A DNA stretch of 64,000 bases, taken from assembly GCF_045207655.1 (NCBI RefSeq), contig NZ_CP108785.1:310001-374000 (forward strand). Direction: 5' to 3'. The notes under the pieces were generated by a model. That model saw nothing but the letters and a program-made list of their open reading frames with translations. It ran no database searches and was not told the origin of the DNA. A program made the position numbers and the translations under genes. Of the stretch, positions 34,755 through 42,310 are shown one piece after another. Within the stretch, counting starts at the first letter, position 1. The number at the start of each line of letters is the position of its first letter. This DNA is from Embleya sp045207655 (GTDB lineage: Bacteria; Actinomycetota; Actinomycetes; Streptomycetales; Streptomycetaceae).

Positions 34755-35780
34755 ATGAGACCCAGACGCTTGGTCACCCCGCTGGCCGTGGCCGTGGCGC
34801 TCGTCGTCAGCGGATGCGGCGGGACCGAATCCGCTTCCGAAAGCGGCGGGGGGAAGAAGGAGAACGTCACCTACCTCACGTCCTTCGGCACGTTCGGCCG
34901 CGAGGCCTACGCCTACGTCGCGCTGGAGAAGGGGTACTTCGACGAGGCCGGATTCGACGTCACCATCGCCGTGGGCAGCGGCACGGTCGACGACATGAAG
35001 ATGGTCGCCGGCGGGCGGGCGGACTACAGCGTCGGCGATTTCACCACCTACGCGATCACCTCCGCCAAGGAGCGGTTCCCGCTCACCGTGGTCGGAGCGA
35101 TCCACCAGCGGTCACTGGCCGGGATCATGGCCCTGGAGGGCAGCGGCATCGGCAAGCCGGGTGATCTGGTCGGGAAGAAGATCGCCGATCAGCCCGGGTC
35201 GACGAACCAGGTCATGTTTCCCGTCTATGCCAAGGCTGCGGGCATCCCCGCCGACAAGGTCGAGTTCGTGCCGTCGGCGCCGGCGGCACTGCCGCAACTG
35301 CTCGTGTCCGGCCAGGTCGACGGGATCGGCCAGTTCGCGGTCGGCAAGCCCCTGATCGAGAAGGCCACCAAGGGCAAGAAGGTGGTCGTGTTGCGGTACG
35401 GCGATCTGCTGCCCGACCTGTACAGCAACACCCTCTTCACCCGCAAGGACATCGCGGACAAGCACCCGGACCAGGTGAAGAAGTTCAGCGCCGCCCTGCT
35501 CAAGGGCCTGGCCGATGCCGTCGCCGACCCGGAGGCCGCCGCGCGGACCCTCAAGAAGTACAACCCCACACAGGACGTCGAGGTCGCCGCCGCGGAGTTG
35601 AGGCTGATGGCGGACTACGTGAAGCCGCCGGGCTTCACCGAGCCTCTGGGCTCGATGGACCGCAATCGCGTGTCGACGATCGTGCGCATCCTGGAGGACT
35701 CGACGGCGATCAAGAAGGACGCGTTCGGCATCAACGACTACGTCTCCTTCGATCTGCTGCCAAGGGGGTCGGCCTCGTGA
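34755..35780 (+). CDS. ABC importer substrate-binding lipoprotein (NMT1/SsuA type)
   Basis: A 341-residue lipoprotein with signal sequence LAVAVALVVSGCGG (lipobox VSGC). It belongs to the NMT1/THI5-SsuA group: YVALEKGYFDEAGFDVTIAV, GGRADYSVGDFTTY, LVGKKIADQPGSTNQVM and a C-terminal lobe ending with LEDSTAIKKDAFG. Relatives bind sulfonates, nitrate, pyrimidine precursors or aromatic acids. The GntR site and the aromatic genes around it suggest an aromatic carboxylate or similar ligand (inference). ATG at 34755 has AGGAGG 6 bp upstream and the 3' end overlaps the ATPase gene. Confidence 0.9.
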   Translation: MRPRRLVTPLAVAVALVVSGCGGTESASESGGGKKENVTYLTSFGTFGREAYAYVALEKGYFDEAGFDVTIAVGSGTVDDMKMVAGGRADYSVGDFTTYAITSAKERFPLTVVGAIHQRSLAGIMALEGSGIGKPGDLVGKKIADQPGSTNQVMFPVYAKAAGIPADKVEFVPSAPAALPQLLVSGQVDGIGQFAVGKPLIEKATKGKKVVVLRYGDLLPDLYSNTLFTRKDIADKHPDQVKKFSAALLKGLADAVADPEAAARTLKKYNPTQDVEVAAAELRLMADYVKPPGFTEPLGSMDRNRVSTIVRILEDSTAIKKDAFGINDYVSFDLLPRGSAS

Positions 35781-36565
35781 TCCGGGTGGAGAACGTCACC
35801 CAGGTCTTCGCGTCGCGCGGTGGGTCGGTGCACGCGCTCGACGGCATCGACCTGCACGTCCGGGAAAGGGAGTTCGTCACGTTGATCGGCCGCTCGGGTT
35901 GCGGCAAGTCGACGTTGCTGCGGCTGATGGCCGGACTGCTGACGCCGACACAGGGCAGGGTGCAGGTGGCGGGGGAGCTCGTCACCGCGCCACGACCCGA
36001 CGTCTCGGTGATGTTCCAGCGCCCAGCCCTGCTCCCGTGGCGCTCGGTGGTGTCCAACGTGATGCTGCCGGTCGAGATCTGCGGCGGTGACAAGAAGCAG
36101 CACCGCGACCGGGCACACGAACTGCTCGAACTCGTGGGCCTGACCGGGTTCGCGAACAAGTACCCGCACGAGCTGTCGGGCGGCATGCAGCAACGGGTCT
36201 CGCTGTGCCGCTCGCTCGTCACACGGCCAAAGGTCATGCTGATGGACGAGCCCTTCTCCGCGCTCGACGCGCTGACCAGGACCGAGATGTCGGAGGAATT
36301 GCAGCGGATCCAGATGGAGCTGGCGACCACCATCGTCTTCGTCACGCACTCCATCGAGGAGGCCATCGTGCTGGCCGACCGGGTCGTGGTGCTCAGTCCG
36401 CACCCCGGCCGGCTGCGGGAGACCGTGGAGATCGAGATCCCGCGGCCGCGCACCCTCGGCCTGGACACCCACGCGGCGGACGTGGCCCGGCTCAGCAGCC
36501 GGCTGCACGCACTGCTGGCCGCACCGCCGCGCGCGACCACCGACCTCAGGATGGTGAACCAGTGA
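35777..36565 (+). CDS. ABC importer ATPase
   Basis: A 262-residue ABC ATPase of the SsuB/TauB group: Walker A IGRSGCGKSTLLRL, Q-loop MFQRPALLPWRSV, signature ELSGGMQQRVSLCRSL, Walker B VMLMDEPFSALDA, H-loop FVTHSIEEAIVLAD. It starts with GTG at 35777 inside the end of the binding-protein gene and its stop overlaps the permease start (GTGA), so the three are co-translated. Confidence 0.95.
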   Translation: MIRVENVTQVFASRGGSVHALDGIDLHVREREFVTLIGRSGCGKSTLLRLMAGLLTPTQGRVQVAGELVTAPRPDVSVMFQRPALLPWRSVVSNVMLPVEICGGDKKQHRDRAHELLELVGLTGFANKYPHELSGGMQQRVSLCRSLVTRPKVMLMDEPFSALDALTRTEMSEELQRIQMELATTIVFVTHSIEEAIVLADRVVVLSPHPGRLRETVEIEIPRPRTLGLDTHAADVARLSSRLHALLAAPPRATTDLRMVNQ

Positions 36566-37350
36566 GCCTGACCGCTCCCCGGGCCGCACGGAACGGCTCG
36601 CTGTTCGTGACGATCGCCGCGCCCACCCTCAGCATGTTCGGGGTGATCGGCCTGTGGTGGCTGGCCACCATCGTCTTCGAGATCGATGCGTTCCTGCTGC
36701 CAAGCCCGAAGGACGTCGTCGAGGCCTTCCTCCGGCAGCCGGCCTACCTGCTCGACCAGACCTGGGTCACCGTGACGGAGACGGTCGAGGGGTTCCTGCT
36801 GGCAATCGTGGCCGGCGTACCGATCGCGTTGCTGATCGCGAGCTCGGAATTGCTGGAACGGATGATCTACCCACTGCTCGTGGCGGTGCAGGCGATTCCC
36901 AAGATCGCGGTGGCGCCGATCCTGGTGGTGTGGATGGGTTTCGGTTCGACACCAAAGGTCGCGATGGTCTTTCTGGTCTGCTTCTTCCCCGTGGTGATCT
37001 CCACCGCATCCGGGATGAAGTCGACGCCGAGCGAGCTGGCCGAGCTGCTCCGCTCGCTGAACGCCGGCCGCACGCAGGACTTCCTCAAACTGCGCGTCCC
37101 GTACGCGCTGCCGCAGATCTTCGTCGGCCTGAAAGTGGCGATCTCACTTGCCGTCATCGGCTCGGTGATCGCCGAGTTCGTCGGTGCGAGCGCGGGCCTG
37201 GGCTTCGTGATCGTGCAGTCCGGCGCCAGTGCCGACACCGCGCTCGCCTTCGCCGCGATGGCCCTGCTGAGCCTGGTCAGCATCGTGCTGTACTACGCGC
37301 TGGTCCTGCTCGAGAAGCGGCTCCTGCCCTGGGCGGAGGAGAACCGATGA
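36562..37350 (+). CDS. ABC importer permease
   Basis: A 262-residue permease with about six membrane segments. The EAA-type loop that contacts the ATPase is ELAELLRSLNAGRTQDFLKL then RVPYALPQIF. One permease gene implies a homodimer, as in SsuC/TauC. The start is GTG at 36562, overlapping the ATPase stop by 4 bp. It is the last transporter gene; about 300 bp follow before the quinone-oxidoreductase-like gene. Confidence 0.93.
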   Translation: MSLTAPRAARNGSLFVTIAAPTLSMFGVIGLWWLATIVFEIDAFLLPSPKDVVEAFLRQPAYLLDQTWVTVTETVEGFLLAIVAGVPIALLIASSELLERMIYPLLVAVQAIPKIAVAPILVVWMGFGSTPKVAMVFLVCFFPVVISTASGMKSTPSELAELLRSLNAGRTQDFLKLRVPYALPQIFVGLKVAISLAVIGSVIAEFVGASAGLGFVIVQSGASADTALAFAAMALLSLVSIVLYYALVLLEKRLLPWAEENR

Positions 37351-37648
37351 CGGGCCGGCCACCCGGCCGGCCACCGGGTGCGCGCCCCGGCGGACCGGGC
37401 CTGCGGGAACCCGCACAACGCCGGTCCAACGGCCGGATCCCCCGGCACGGTGCCCATGCCGGTCTCCGGCGCCCGTGGCCCGGCCTCGCCGCAGACCGTG
37501 GCCGGCCCGCCGGCCGGCACTCCACGCCGACAGCTTGCCGGCCCCGCGCACAAGCCGCTCCAGCCGCTCCAGCCGCTGGAGCGGTACCACCGCATAACCG
37601 GCCGTACCCCCTCTCGACTCCACAACGCAGCGACGGAGGATCACCACG
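37351..37648. other. Spacer with GC-rich repeats, no gene
   Basis: An ATG overlapping the permease stop opens a frame rich in Pro, Arg and Gly, which I consider non-coding. The region holds GGCCGGCCACC repeats at its start and, near 37556-37585, CCGCTCCAGCCGCTCCAG facing CTGGAGCGG, a possible hairpin. The downstream gene has its own ribosome site, GGAGGA. Confidence 0.5.
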
Positions 37649-38623
37649 ATGAGAGCAGCGGTACTCCACACGCTCGGCGGCCCGCCGGAATACGGCGAGT
37701 TCACCGAGCCCACGTCGGCACCGGACCACACGATCGTCCAGGTGACGGCGGCAGGCGTCCACCACTACGTCCTCCACGTGGCGTCCGGCTCCTTCTACAC
37801 CGGGCCTCCGAAGCTGCCCTCGGTTCCCGGCAGCGACGGCGTCGGCCGGCTCCCCGACGGCCGGCGCGTGTACTTCGACACCACTCGCGCGCCGTTCGGA
37901 TCCTGGGCGGAGTACGCATCGGTCCCCGAGGCCGCCTGCCTTCCGGTCGCCGAGGGCATCGACGACGCAACGGTCGCCGCGCTGGGCAACACCGGCCTTG
38001 CCGCCTGGACCGCCCTCCAGTGGAGGGCGGGGCTCCAGCCGGACGAGACCGTGCTCGTCCTCGGAGCCACCGGATCCCTCGGGCGGATCGCCGTCCAGGC
38101 GGCCAAGGCACTGGGCGCCGGCCGTGTGGTCGCCGCCGATCTCGACAGCGACCGGCTGCGCGCCCTGACGACGCAAGGGGCGGACGCGGTCGTCGCGATC
38201 GACGGTCGCGACGACCTGGCCGAGCGATTGCGCGATGCCGCGGAGGGCGGCGCCGATGTGACCATCGACCCCCTGTGGGGTGCCCCCGCGCTCGCCGCGA
38301 TGCAGGCCGCGGCGCCGCACGGCGCACGCCACATCCAGCTCGGCACCGCCGCGGGCGAGAGACTCGAGTTCACCGCGACCGCTCTCCGCTCGCACATGAT
38401 CGATCTGCGCGGATTCGCCGTCTTCCGGTGCCCGATCGACGTGCGTCGGCATGCCTTCCGCGCGCTCACCCGGCACGTTGCCAACGGAGACATCGCCGTC
38501 GACCTCGAAATCGTGCCGCTGTCGGACGTCGCCACGGCCTGGCATCGGCAGCTGACCGGCGCCGGGACCAAACTCGTCCTCGACCCCACTACCGCCCCCC
38601 ACCCTCCGCAACCCCGAGCGTGA
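37649..38623 (+). CDS. Zinc-independent quinone oxidoreductase-like MDR
   Basis: A 324-residue medium-chain reductase. It has the GroES-like N-terminal domain with VPGSDGVGRLPDGRRVYF and the nucleotide-binding motif VLVLGATGSLGRIAVQAAKAL; no structural or catalytic zinc Cys cluster is seen. Related enzymes reduce quinones or alkenals with NADPH. Gene context (transporter upstream, CMD and extradiol dioxygenase downstream) suggests reduction or rearrangement of an aromatic intermediate, but this is inference. ATG at 37649 follows GGAGGATCACC. Confidence 0.85.
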   Translation: MRAAVLHTLGGPPEYGEFTEPTSAPDHTIVQVTAAGVHHYVLHVASGSFYTGPPKLPSVPGSDGVGRLPDGRRVYFDTTRAPFGSWAEYASVPEAACLPVAEGIDDATVAALGNTGLAAWTALQWRAGLQPDETVLVLGATGSLGRIAVQAAKALGAGRVVAADLDSDRLRALTTQGADAVVAIDGRDDLAERLRDAAEGGADVTIDPLWGAPALAAMQAAAPHGARHIQLGTAAGERLEFTATALRSHMIDLRGFAVFRCPIDVRRHAFRALTRHVANGDIAVDLEIVPLSDVATAWHRQLTGAGTKLVLDPTTAPHPPQPRA

Positions 38624-39084
38624 CCGCACACGGCGCCGAATCGGCGAGGCCCGCCACACCGGCGCCAGACGACGTGATCATCGACACGGTGATCCGCCTG
38701 CCGTCACACGCCGCCGGGAAACAGACGCTGACACGAAGGCCCGAACGATCGACCGCGCCGAGGCCGAACGCCACGACGACGGCCGGAGCACCGACAACCG
38801 AGATGCACGACGCACTGTCGCGGCGCAAGGCCGAAGCCGGGAAGGCGATGCGGCCTCCATCAGACCCCGAAGAAAGAACTCCGCCGGGTTCAACGATCGC
38901 GCCGTGTTTCGTCCCCTTCGGAGCCCGATGCCACTCACCGAGGTCGGCATCGTCGCGGGCCTCATCCACCGGGCGGACATCTCGCCCTAAACGACCTCGG
39001 TGGCGGCGCTCGAATCACCGTCCGAGCGTTCGACGGCCGGCGATGTCACCTCATGCCGAGCAACACGAGTCCAGGAGGAAACCA
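38624..39084. other. 461-bp gap, no gene recognised
   Basis: I looked here for a small tautomerase (4-oxalocrotonate tautomerase, about 60 residues, starting Met-Pro) that would complete the dehydrogenative meta pathway. The only Met-Pro start, near 38928, opens a 20-codon frame that does not match. No other gene or clear regulatory site is seen. Confidence 0.45.
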
Positions 39085-39477
39085 GTGGACGACCGACCCG
39101 ACACCATCAACGACTACCGGGCGACGTACGAGAGGATGCTCGGATTCGTCCCGCCGCGGGTGCAGTCGCGCTTCGATACGTCGTCCAAGGCCAATCCGGA
39201 GGTCTTGCTCGCCCAGGAACGCCTGCGCAACCTGATCATGTACCCCACCGCGTTGGACCAGAAGACCGTCCAACTGGTGCTGTTCGGCATCCTCCACGCC
39301 AGGCTGAGCGACGCCGCCAAGCTGCACGGCCTCGCCGCGCTCCGCGCCGGCGCCGGCTGGGACGAACTGCGCGCCGTCATCGACCTGGCATTCCTGTTCA
39401 CCGGGATGTCCGCTGCCAACCGCGGACCGAACGTCCTTGAAGAGATCGCGGAACTGGAGAAGAAGAGCCATGGATGA
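39085..39477 (+). CDS. Carboxymuconolactone decarboxylase-family protein
   Basis: A 130-residue all-helical CMD/AhpD-fold protein: FVPPRVQSRFDTSSKANPEV, LDQKTVQLVLFGILHARLSD, AAKLHGLAALRAGAGWDELR and DLAFLFTGMSAANRG. The AhpD CxxC pair is absent, so it is not a peroxidase; it is closer to the PcaC-like decarboxylase group. GTG at 39085 follows AGGAGG, and the end overlaps the extradiol dioxygenase gene by 8 bp, indicating a joint function. The likely role is decarboxylation or isomerisation of a ring-derived intermediate. Confidence 0.85.
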   Translation: MDDRPDTINDYRATYERMLGFVPPRVQSRFDTSSKANPEVLLAQERLRNLIMYPTALDQKTVQLVLFGILHARLSDAAKLHGLAALRAGAGWDELRAVIDLAFLFTGMSAANRGPNVLEEIAELEKKSHG

Positions 39478-40417
39478 ACCGCTGTACGAACTGGCCCACC
39501 TGGGCCACGCCGAACTGCTCACCCCCGTGTACGAGGAGAGTCTGGCGTTCTTCGTCGACGTCTACGGGCTGGACCTCGTGGCAGAGGCCGGCGGCAGCGC
39601 CTACCTGCGGGGGTGGAGTGACCACGACCTCACCACGCTGAAGCTGACCGCCGCCGACCAGGCCGGGCTCGGCCATGTCGGCTGGCGCACGGTCAGTCCC
39701 CAGGCACTGGATCGTCGGGTCGCGGCATTGGAAGAACGCGGCGCGGCCGGAAAATGGATCGACGGCGATGTGGGACACGGCAAGGCGTACCAATTTCGCG
39801 CGCCGAGCGGACAGCTGATGGAGCTCTACTACGAGGTCGAGAAGTACCGGGCGCCCGCCGGCAAAGCGTCGTATCTACTCAACCAACCGCAGTCCTCGGT
39901 CAGCCGGGGAGTCGGCGCCGCCCGCATCGACCACATCAACGTCCTGTCCCGGGACATCCCCGACTCGCGCAAGTTCATGTGCGACACACTCGGCTTCAAG
40001 CTCCGCGAACACCTCGTCCCACCGGGTCAACCCGAGGTCGGCGCCTGGCTGAGCCTGATGAACAAGGCCCACGACCTCGCCATCACCCGTGAACCCGCAG
40101 ACACCACCGGTCGACTGCACCATCTCGCGTACGCGGTGGAGAACCGCTCGGACGTGCTCCGCGCCGCCGACGTGTTCTGCGAGCTGGGTACCCCGATCGA
40201 GTTCGGGCCTGCCAAGCATGCGAGGACCCAGGGCTTCTTCCTGTACGTCCTCGAACCCGGCGGCAACCGGATCGAGATCTTCTCCGGCGGAATCCACATC
40301 TACGCGCCCGACTGGGAACCGGTCACCTGGACCACCGAAGGCGACGGCCGATCCACCGGTTGGGGCCTGGCAGTGCCGGACAGCTTCCACACCCACGCCA
40401 CCCCGACCCTGCCGTGA
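39470..40417 (+). CDS. Extradiol catechol 2,3-dioxygenase (type I, VOC fold)
   Basis: A 315-residue two-module vicinal-oxygen-chelate protein matching the length of type I extradiol dioxygenases. The iron ligands can be assigned in the C-terminal module: His155 in RIDHINVLSRDIP, His218 in RLHHLAYAVEN, Glu269 in GGNRIEIFSGG. The N-terminal module is the non-catalytic repeat (HLGHAELL). It would cleave a catechol next to one hydroxyl to give a yellow 2-hydroxymuconic semialdehyde-type product, feeding the decarboxylase and the IclR-controlled lower pathway. Overlap with the CMD gene suggests co-translation. Confidence 0.92.
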   Translation: MDEPLYELAHLGHAELLTPVYEESLAFFVDVYGLDLVAEAGGSAYLRGWSDHDLTTLKLTAADQAGLGHVGWRTVSPQALDRRVAALEERGAAGKWIDGDVGHGKAYQFRAPSGQLMELYYEVEKYRAPAGKASYLLNQPQSSVSRGVGAARIDHINVLSRDIPDSRKFMCDTLGFKLREHLVPPGQPEVGAWLSLMNKAHDLAITREPADTTGRLHHLAYAVENRSDVLRAADVFCELGTPIEFGPAKHARTQGFFLYVLEPGGNRIEIFSGGIHIYAPDWEPVTWTTEGDGRSTGWGLAVPDSFHTHATPTLP

Positions 40418-40778
40418 CACGAGGAGCCGACGGCGCACCTGGTGACTCGGTTCGGTGCCGTCCGGGAGACGCTCACCCCCGGCCACCCGGCGTCTGATCC
40501 GGTCTCCTCCACCACGCCGAGACCCCTCACCCCGAGACACGGCATCGCGCGCCCCGCTCCTCGCGCCCGGTCGCGCCGCCTCGCCGATGGGCTGGAGGAC
40601 ACGATCGTCGACATCGCCCCCGACCTCGTCACCTTCGGGAGGTAGCGATCTCTGTCCTCCGGTCCCCTCCGGGACACGGGATCCACTCCGGCGCCCCGGG
40701 CACACCGCGTGCTCCTACCATGCCCGCGCCGCAGTCCAGCCCGGGGCCGTGCTTGAACTCGCAGGAAGGAAAACAGAA
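40418..40778. other. 361-bp gap before the decarboxylase gene
   Basis: No gene recognised. The spacing suggests that the downstream decarboxylase may have its own promoter, but I cannot assign boxes with confidence. No copy of the TTTGGTATATCA site is present. Confidence 0.45.
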
Positions 40779-41570
40779 ATGACACATTGGAACGAGCAGA
40801 GCGTTGCCGACGAGCTGTACCAAGCCGAAGCCGAGAGACGTGATCGGCGGCCCTTCACCGATGATTGGCCCGCCTTTGACGTCGAAACGGCGTATCGCGC
40901 CCAGACCCGACTCATACAAAAGAAGACCGGTACGGGACAGACCGTCACCGGCGTGAAACTCGGACTCACCTCCCTGGCCAAACAAGAACGCATGGGAATC
41001 GCGTCACCCATCACCGGCTGGATCACCGATCAAATGCAGCTCGCAGAAGACACTCCCATCCCCTTGGGCGACCTCATCCACCCCCGGATCGAACCAGAAA
41101 TCGCATTCGTCATGGGGCGACGACTGGAGGGCCCCAACGTAACCGCAGAGACAGCTCTCTCCGCAGTGGAATCAGTCCGAGCCGCGTTCGAAGTCATCGA
41201 CTCGCGCTATCAGGACTTCCGATTCGAGCTCCCCGACGTAATCGCCGACAACGCCTCGTCGTCACGGTTCTTCCTGGGCAGCCTCAGCCGTCATCCCGAG
41301 GACCTGGACCTGGCCGCCGAGGAGTGCGTTCTACGCATCGACGACCGCATCGTGGACTCGGCCACGGGATCAGCCGTTCAAGGACATCCGGCCGAGGCCC
41401 TGGCACAGGCCGTCAACTCGCTCGCAGAACGCGGGATCGCCCTCCAACCCGGGTGGATCGTCCTCACCGGCGGGTTGACGGACGCCGTCGTCGTCAACAC
41501 CGGCGAACGAGTCACCGCAGAGTTCGCGAACCTGGGCTCGCTTACTGTCGTGGGGAAACTGCCTGACTGA
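40779..41570 (+). CDS. 2-oxo-3-hexenedioate decarboxylase-like (fumarylacetoacetase fold)
   Basis: A 263-residue MhpD/DmpH-superfamily protein. Features are TVTGVKLGLTSLAKQERMGI, PITGWITDQMQL, HPRIEPEIAFVMGRRL (metal-binding Glu pair), AAFEVIDSRYQDFRFELPDV, VIADNASSSRFFLG and GWIVLTGGLTDAVVV. YQDFRFELPDV resembles 4-oxalocrotonate decarboxylases more than vinylpyruvate hydratases, and the hydratase function is already covered at 28.9 kb. It would convert 2-oxo-3-hexenedioate to 2-hydroxypenta-2,4-dienoate. ATG at 40779 is preceded by GGAAGGA. A and T are more frequent here than in neighbouring genes, hinting at a separate origin. Confidence 0.85.
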   Translation: MTHWNEQSVADELYQAEAERRDRRPFTDDWPAFDVETAYRAQTRLIQKKTGTGQTVTGVKLGLTSLAKQERMGIASPITGWITDQMQLAEDTPIPLGDLIHPRIEPEIAFVMGRRLEGPNVTAETALSAVESVRAAFEVIDSRYQDFRFELPDVIADNASSSRFFLGSLSRHPEDLDLAAEECVLRIDDRIVDSATGSAVQGHPAEALAQAVNSLAERGIALQPGWIVLTGGLTDAVVVNTGERVTAEFANLGSLTVVGKLPD

Positions 41571-41650
41571 AAAGCCGTCGTTTTGTACCGAACATGGGAT
41601 CGGCTTATCGAACAGGCCTCCCCTCGGAGTGATTTCGCCGGAGTCGGCGC

Positions 41651-42009
41651 ATGGAGGCCACTCAGGACCTTGAGCGGCAGATTGTGCGCGTGGAGTCGAC
41701 GCGTCAGGCCCACGCGCACGGGGTCCCCACCGCCGCCGCCGTTCCGACCATGCCGGCCGGACGATCTCCCCCGGAGCCGGAATCGGCCCTGCCCGTACGG
41801 GAGTTCGCCACCGCGGCCATCTCCGTCCACGCATGGACTCCGCGCCTGGCCGAGAACCTCGGCCTCACGCTCGGGCGTTTGCACCGCGTCTCCGCTCAGC
41901 ATTCGTCAACGCGACGGCCGATCCCTCGCGGCCACTGTGGTGGGACCGCGACCCCGGGCGCGCCCTGGTGATCGCGGATCGTGTCCTGCGCCGGATCGGC
42001 GACGGGTGA
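41651..42009 (+). pseudogene. Phosphotransferase (APH) fragment, frameshifted
   Basis: The first frame gives QAHAHGVPTAAAVPT and WTPRLAENLGLTLGRLHRVS, typical of the N-lobe/hinge of APH-type kinases. A shift near 41902 leads to FVNATADPSRPLWWDRDPGR and ALVIADRVLRRIGDG followed by a stop. The catalytic HGD loop is missing. Remnant only. Confidence 0.6.
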
Positions 42010-42310
42010 TCAGGTTTGGGCATTTCACTCTTCCCTTTCCCGAGGGGCGATCCGTGCGGCGTCACAGCGGCCGGCAACGCGAAGACGACGGCGGACGGCT
42101 GTGCCCGGCCATGGGCGGCGCGTTCCGAGTGGGCGGGGCGTCGACCGCCTATCGGTCGATGGCCCACCCTCGGAATCCGGGCCGGGACCCGTGTCGCGGG
42201 AGCGGGTACGGCGTGTCCTGAGTGGCCTGTGATCCGTCGCGAGGGAAACTTGGGAGAGCGGGGCAGGGCGCGCAGTGTGCGTCGTACGAAGCCGCGAAGG
42301 GAACTCGCCC
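42010..42310. other. Upstream region of the signalling gene
   Basis: About 300 bp without a recognisable gene. GAAGGGAAC lies just before the ATG at 42311. No clear promoter boxes. Confidence 0.4.

Noticed and set aside
37347..37652. ATG overlapping the permease stop, opening a 101-codon frame
   Set aside because: Although the overlap resembles coupling, the product is Pro/Arg/Gly-rich, built from GGCCGGCC repeats, and has no domain.
38900..38990. Met-Pro start at about 38928 as 4-oxalocrotonate tautomerase
   Set aside because: The frame ends after 20 codons and lacks the family arginines.
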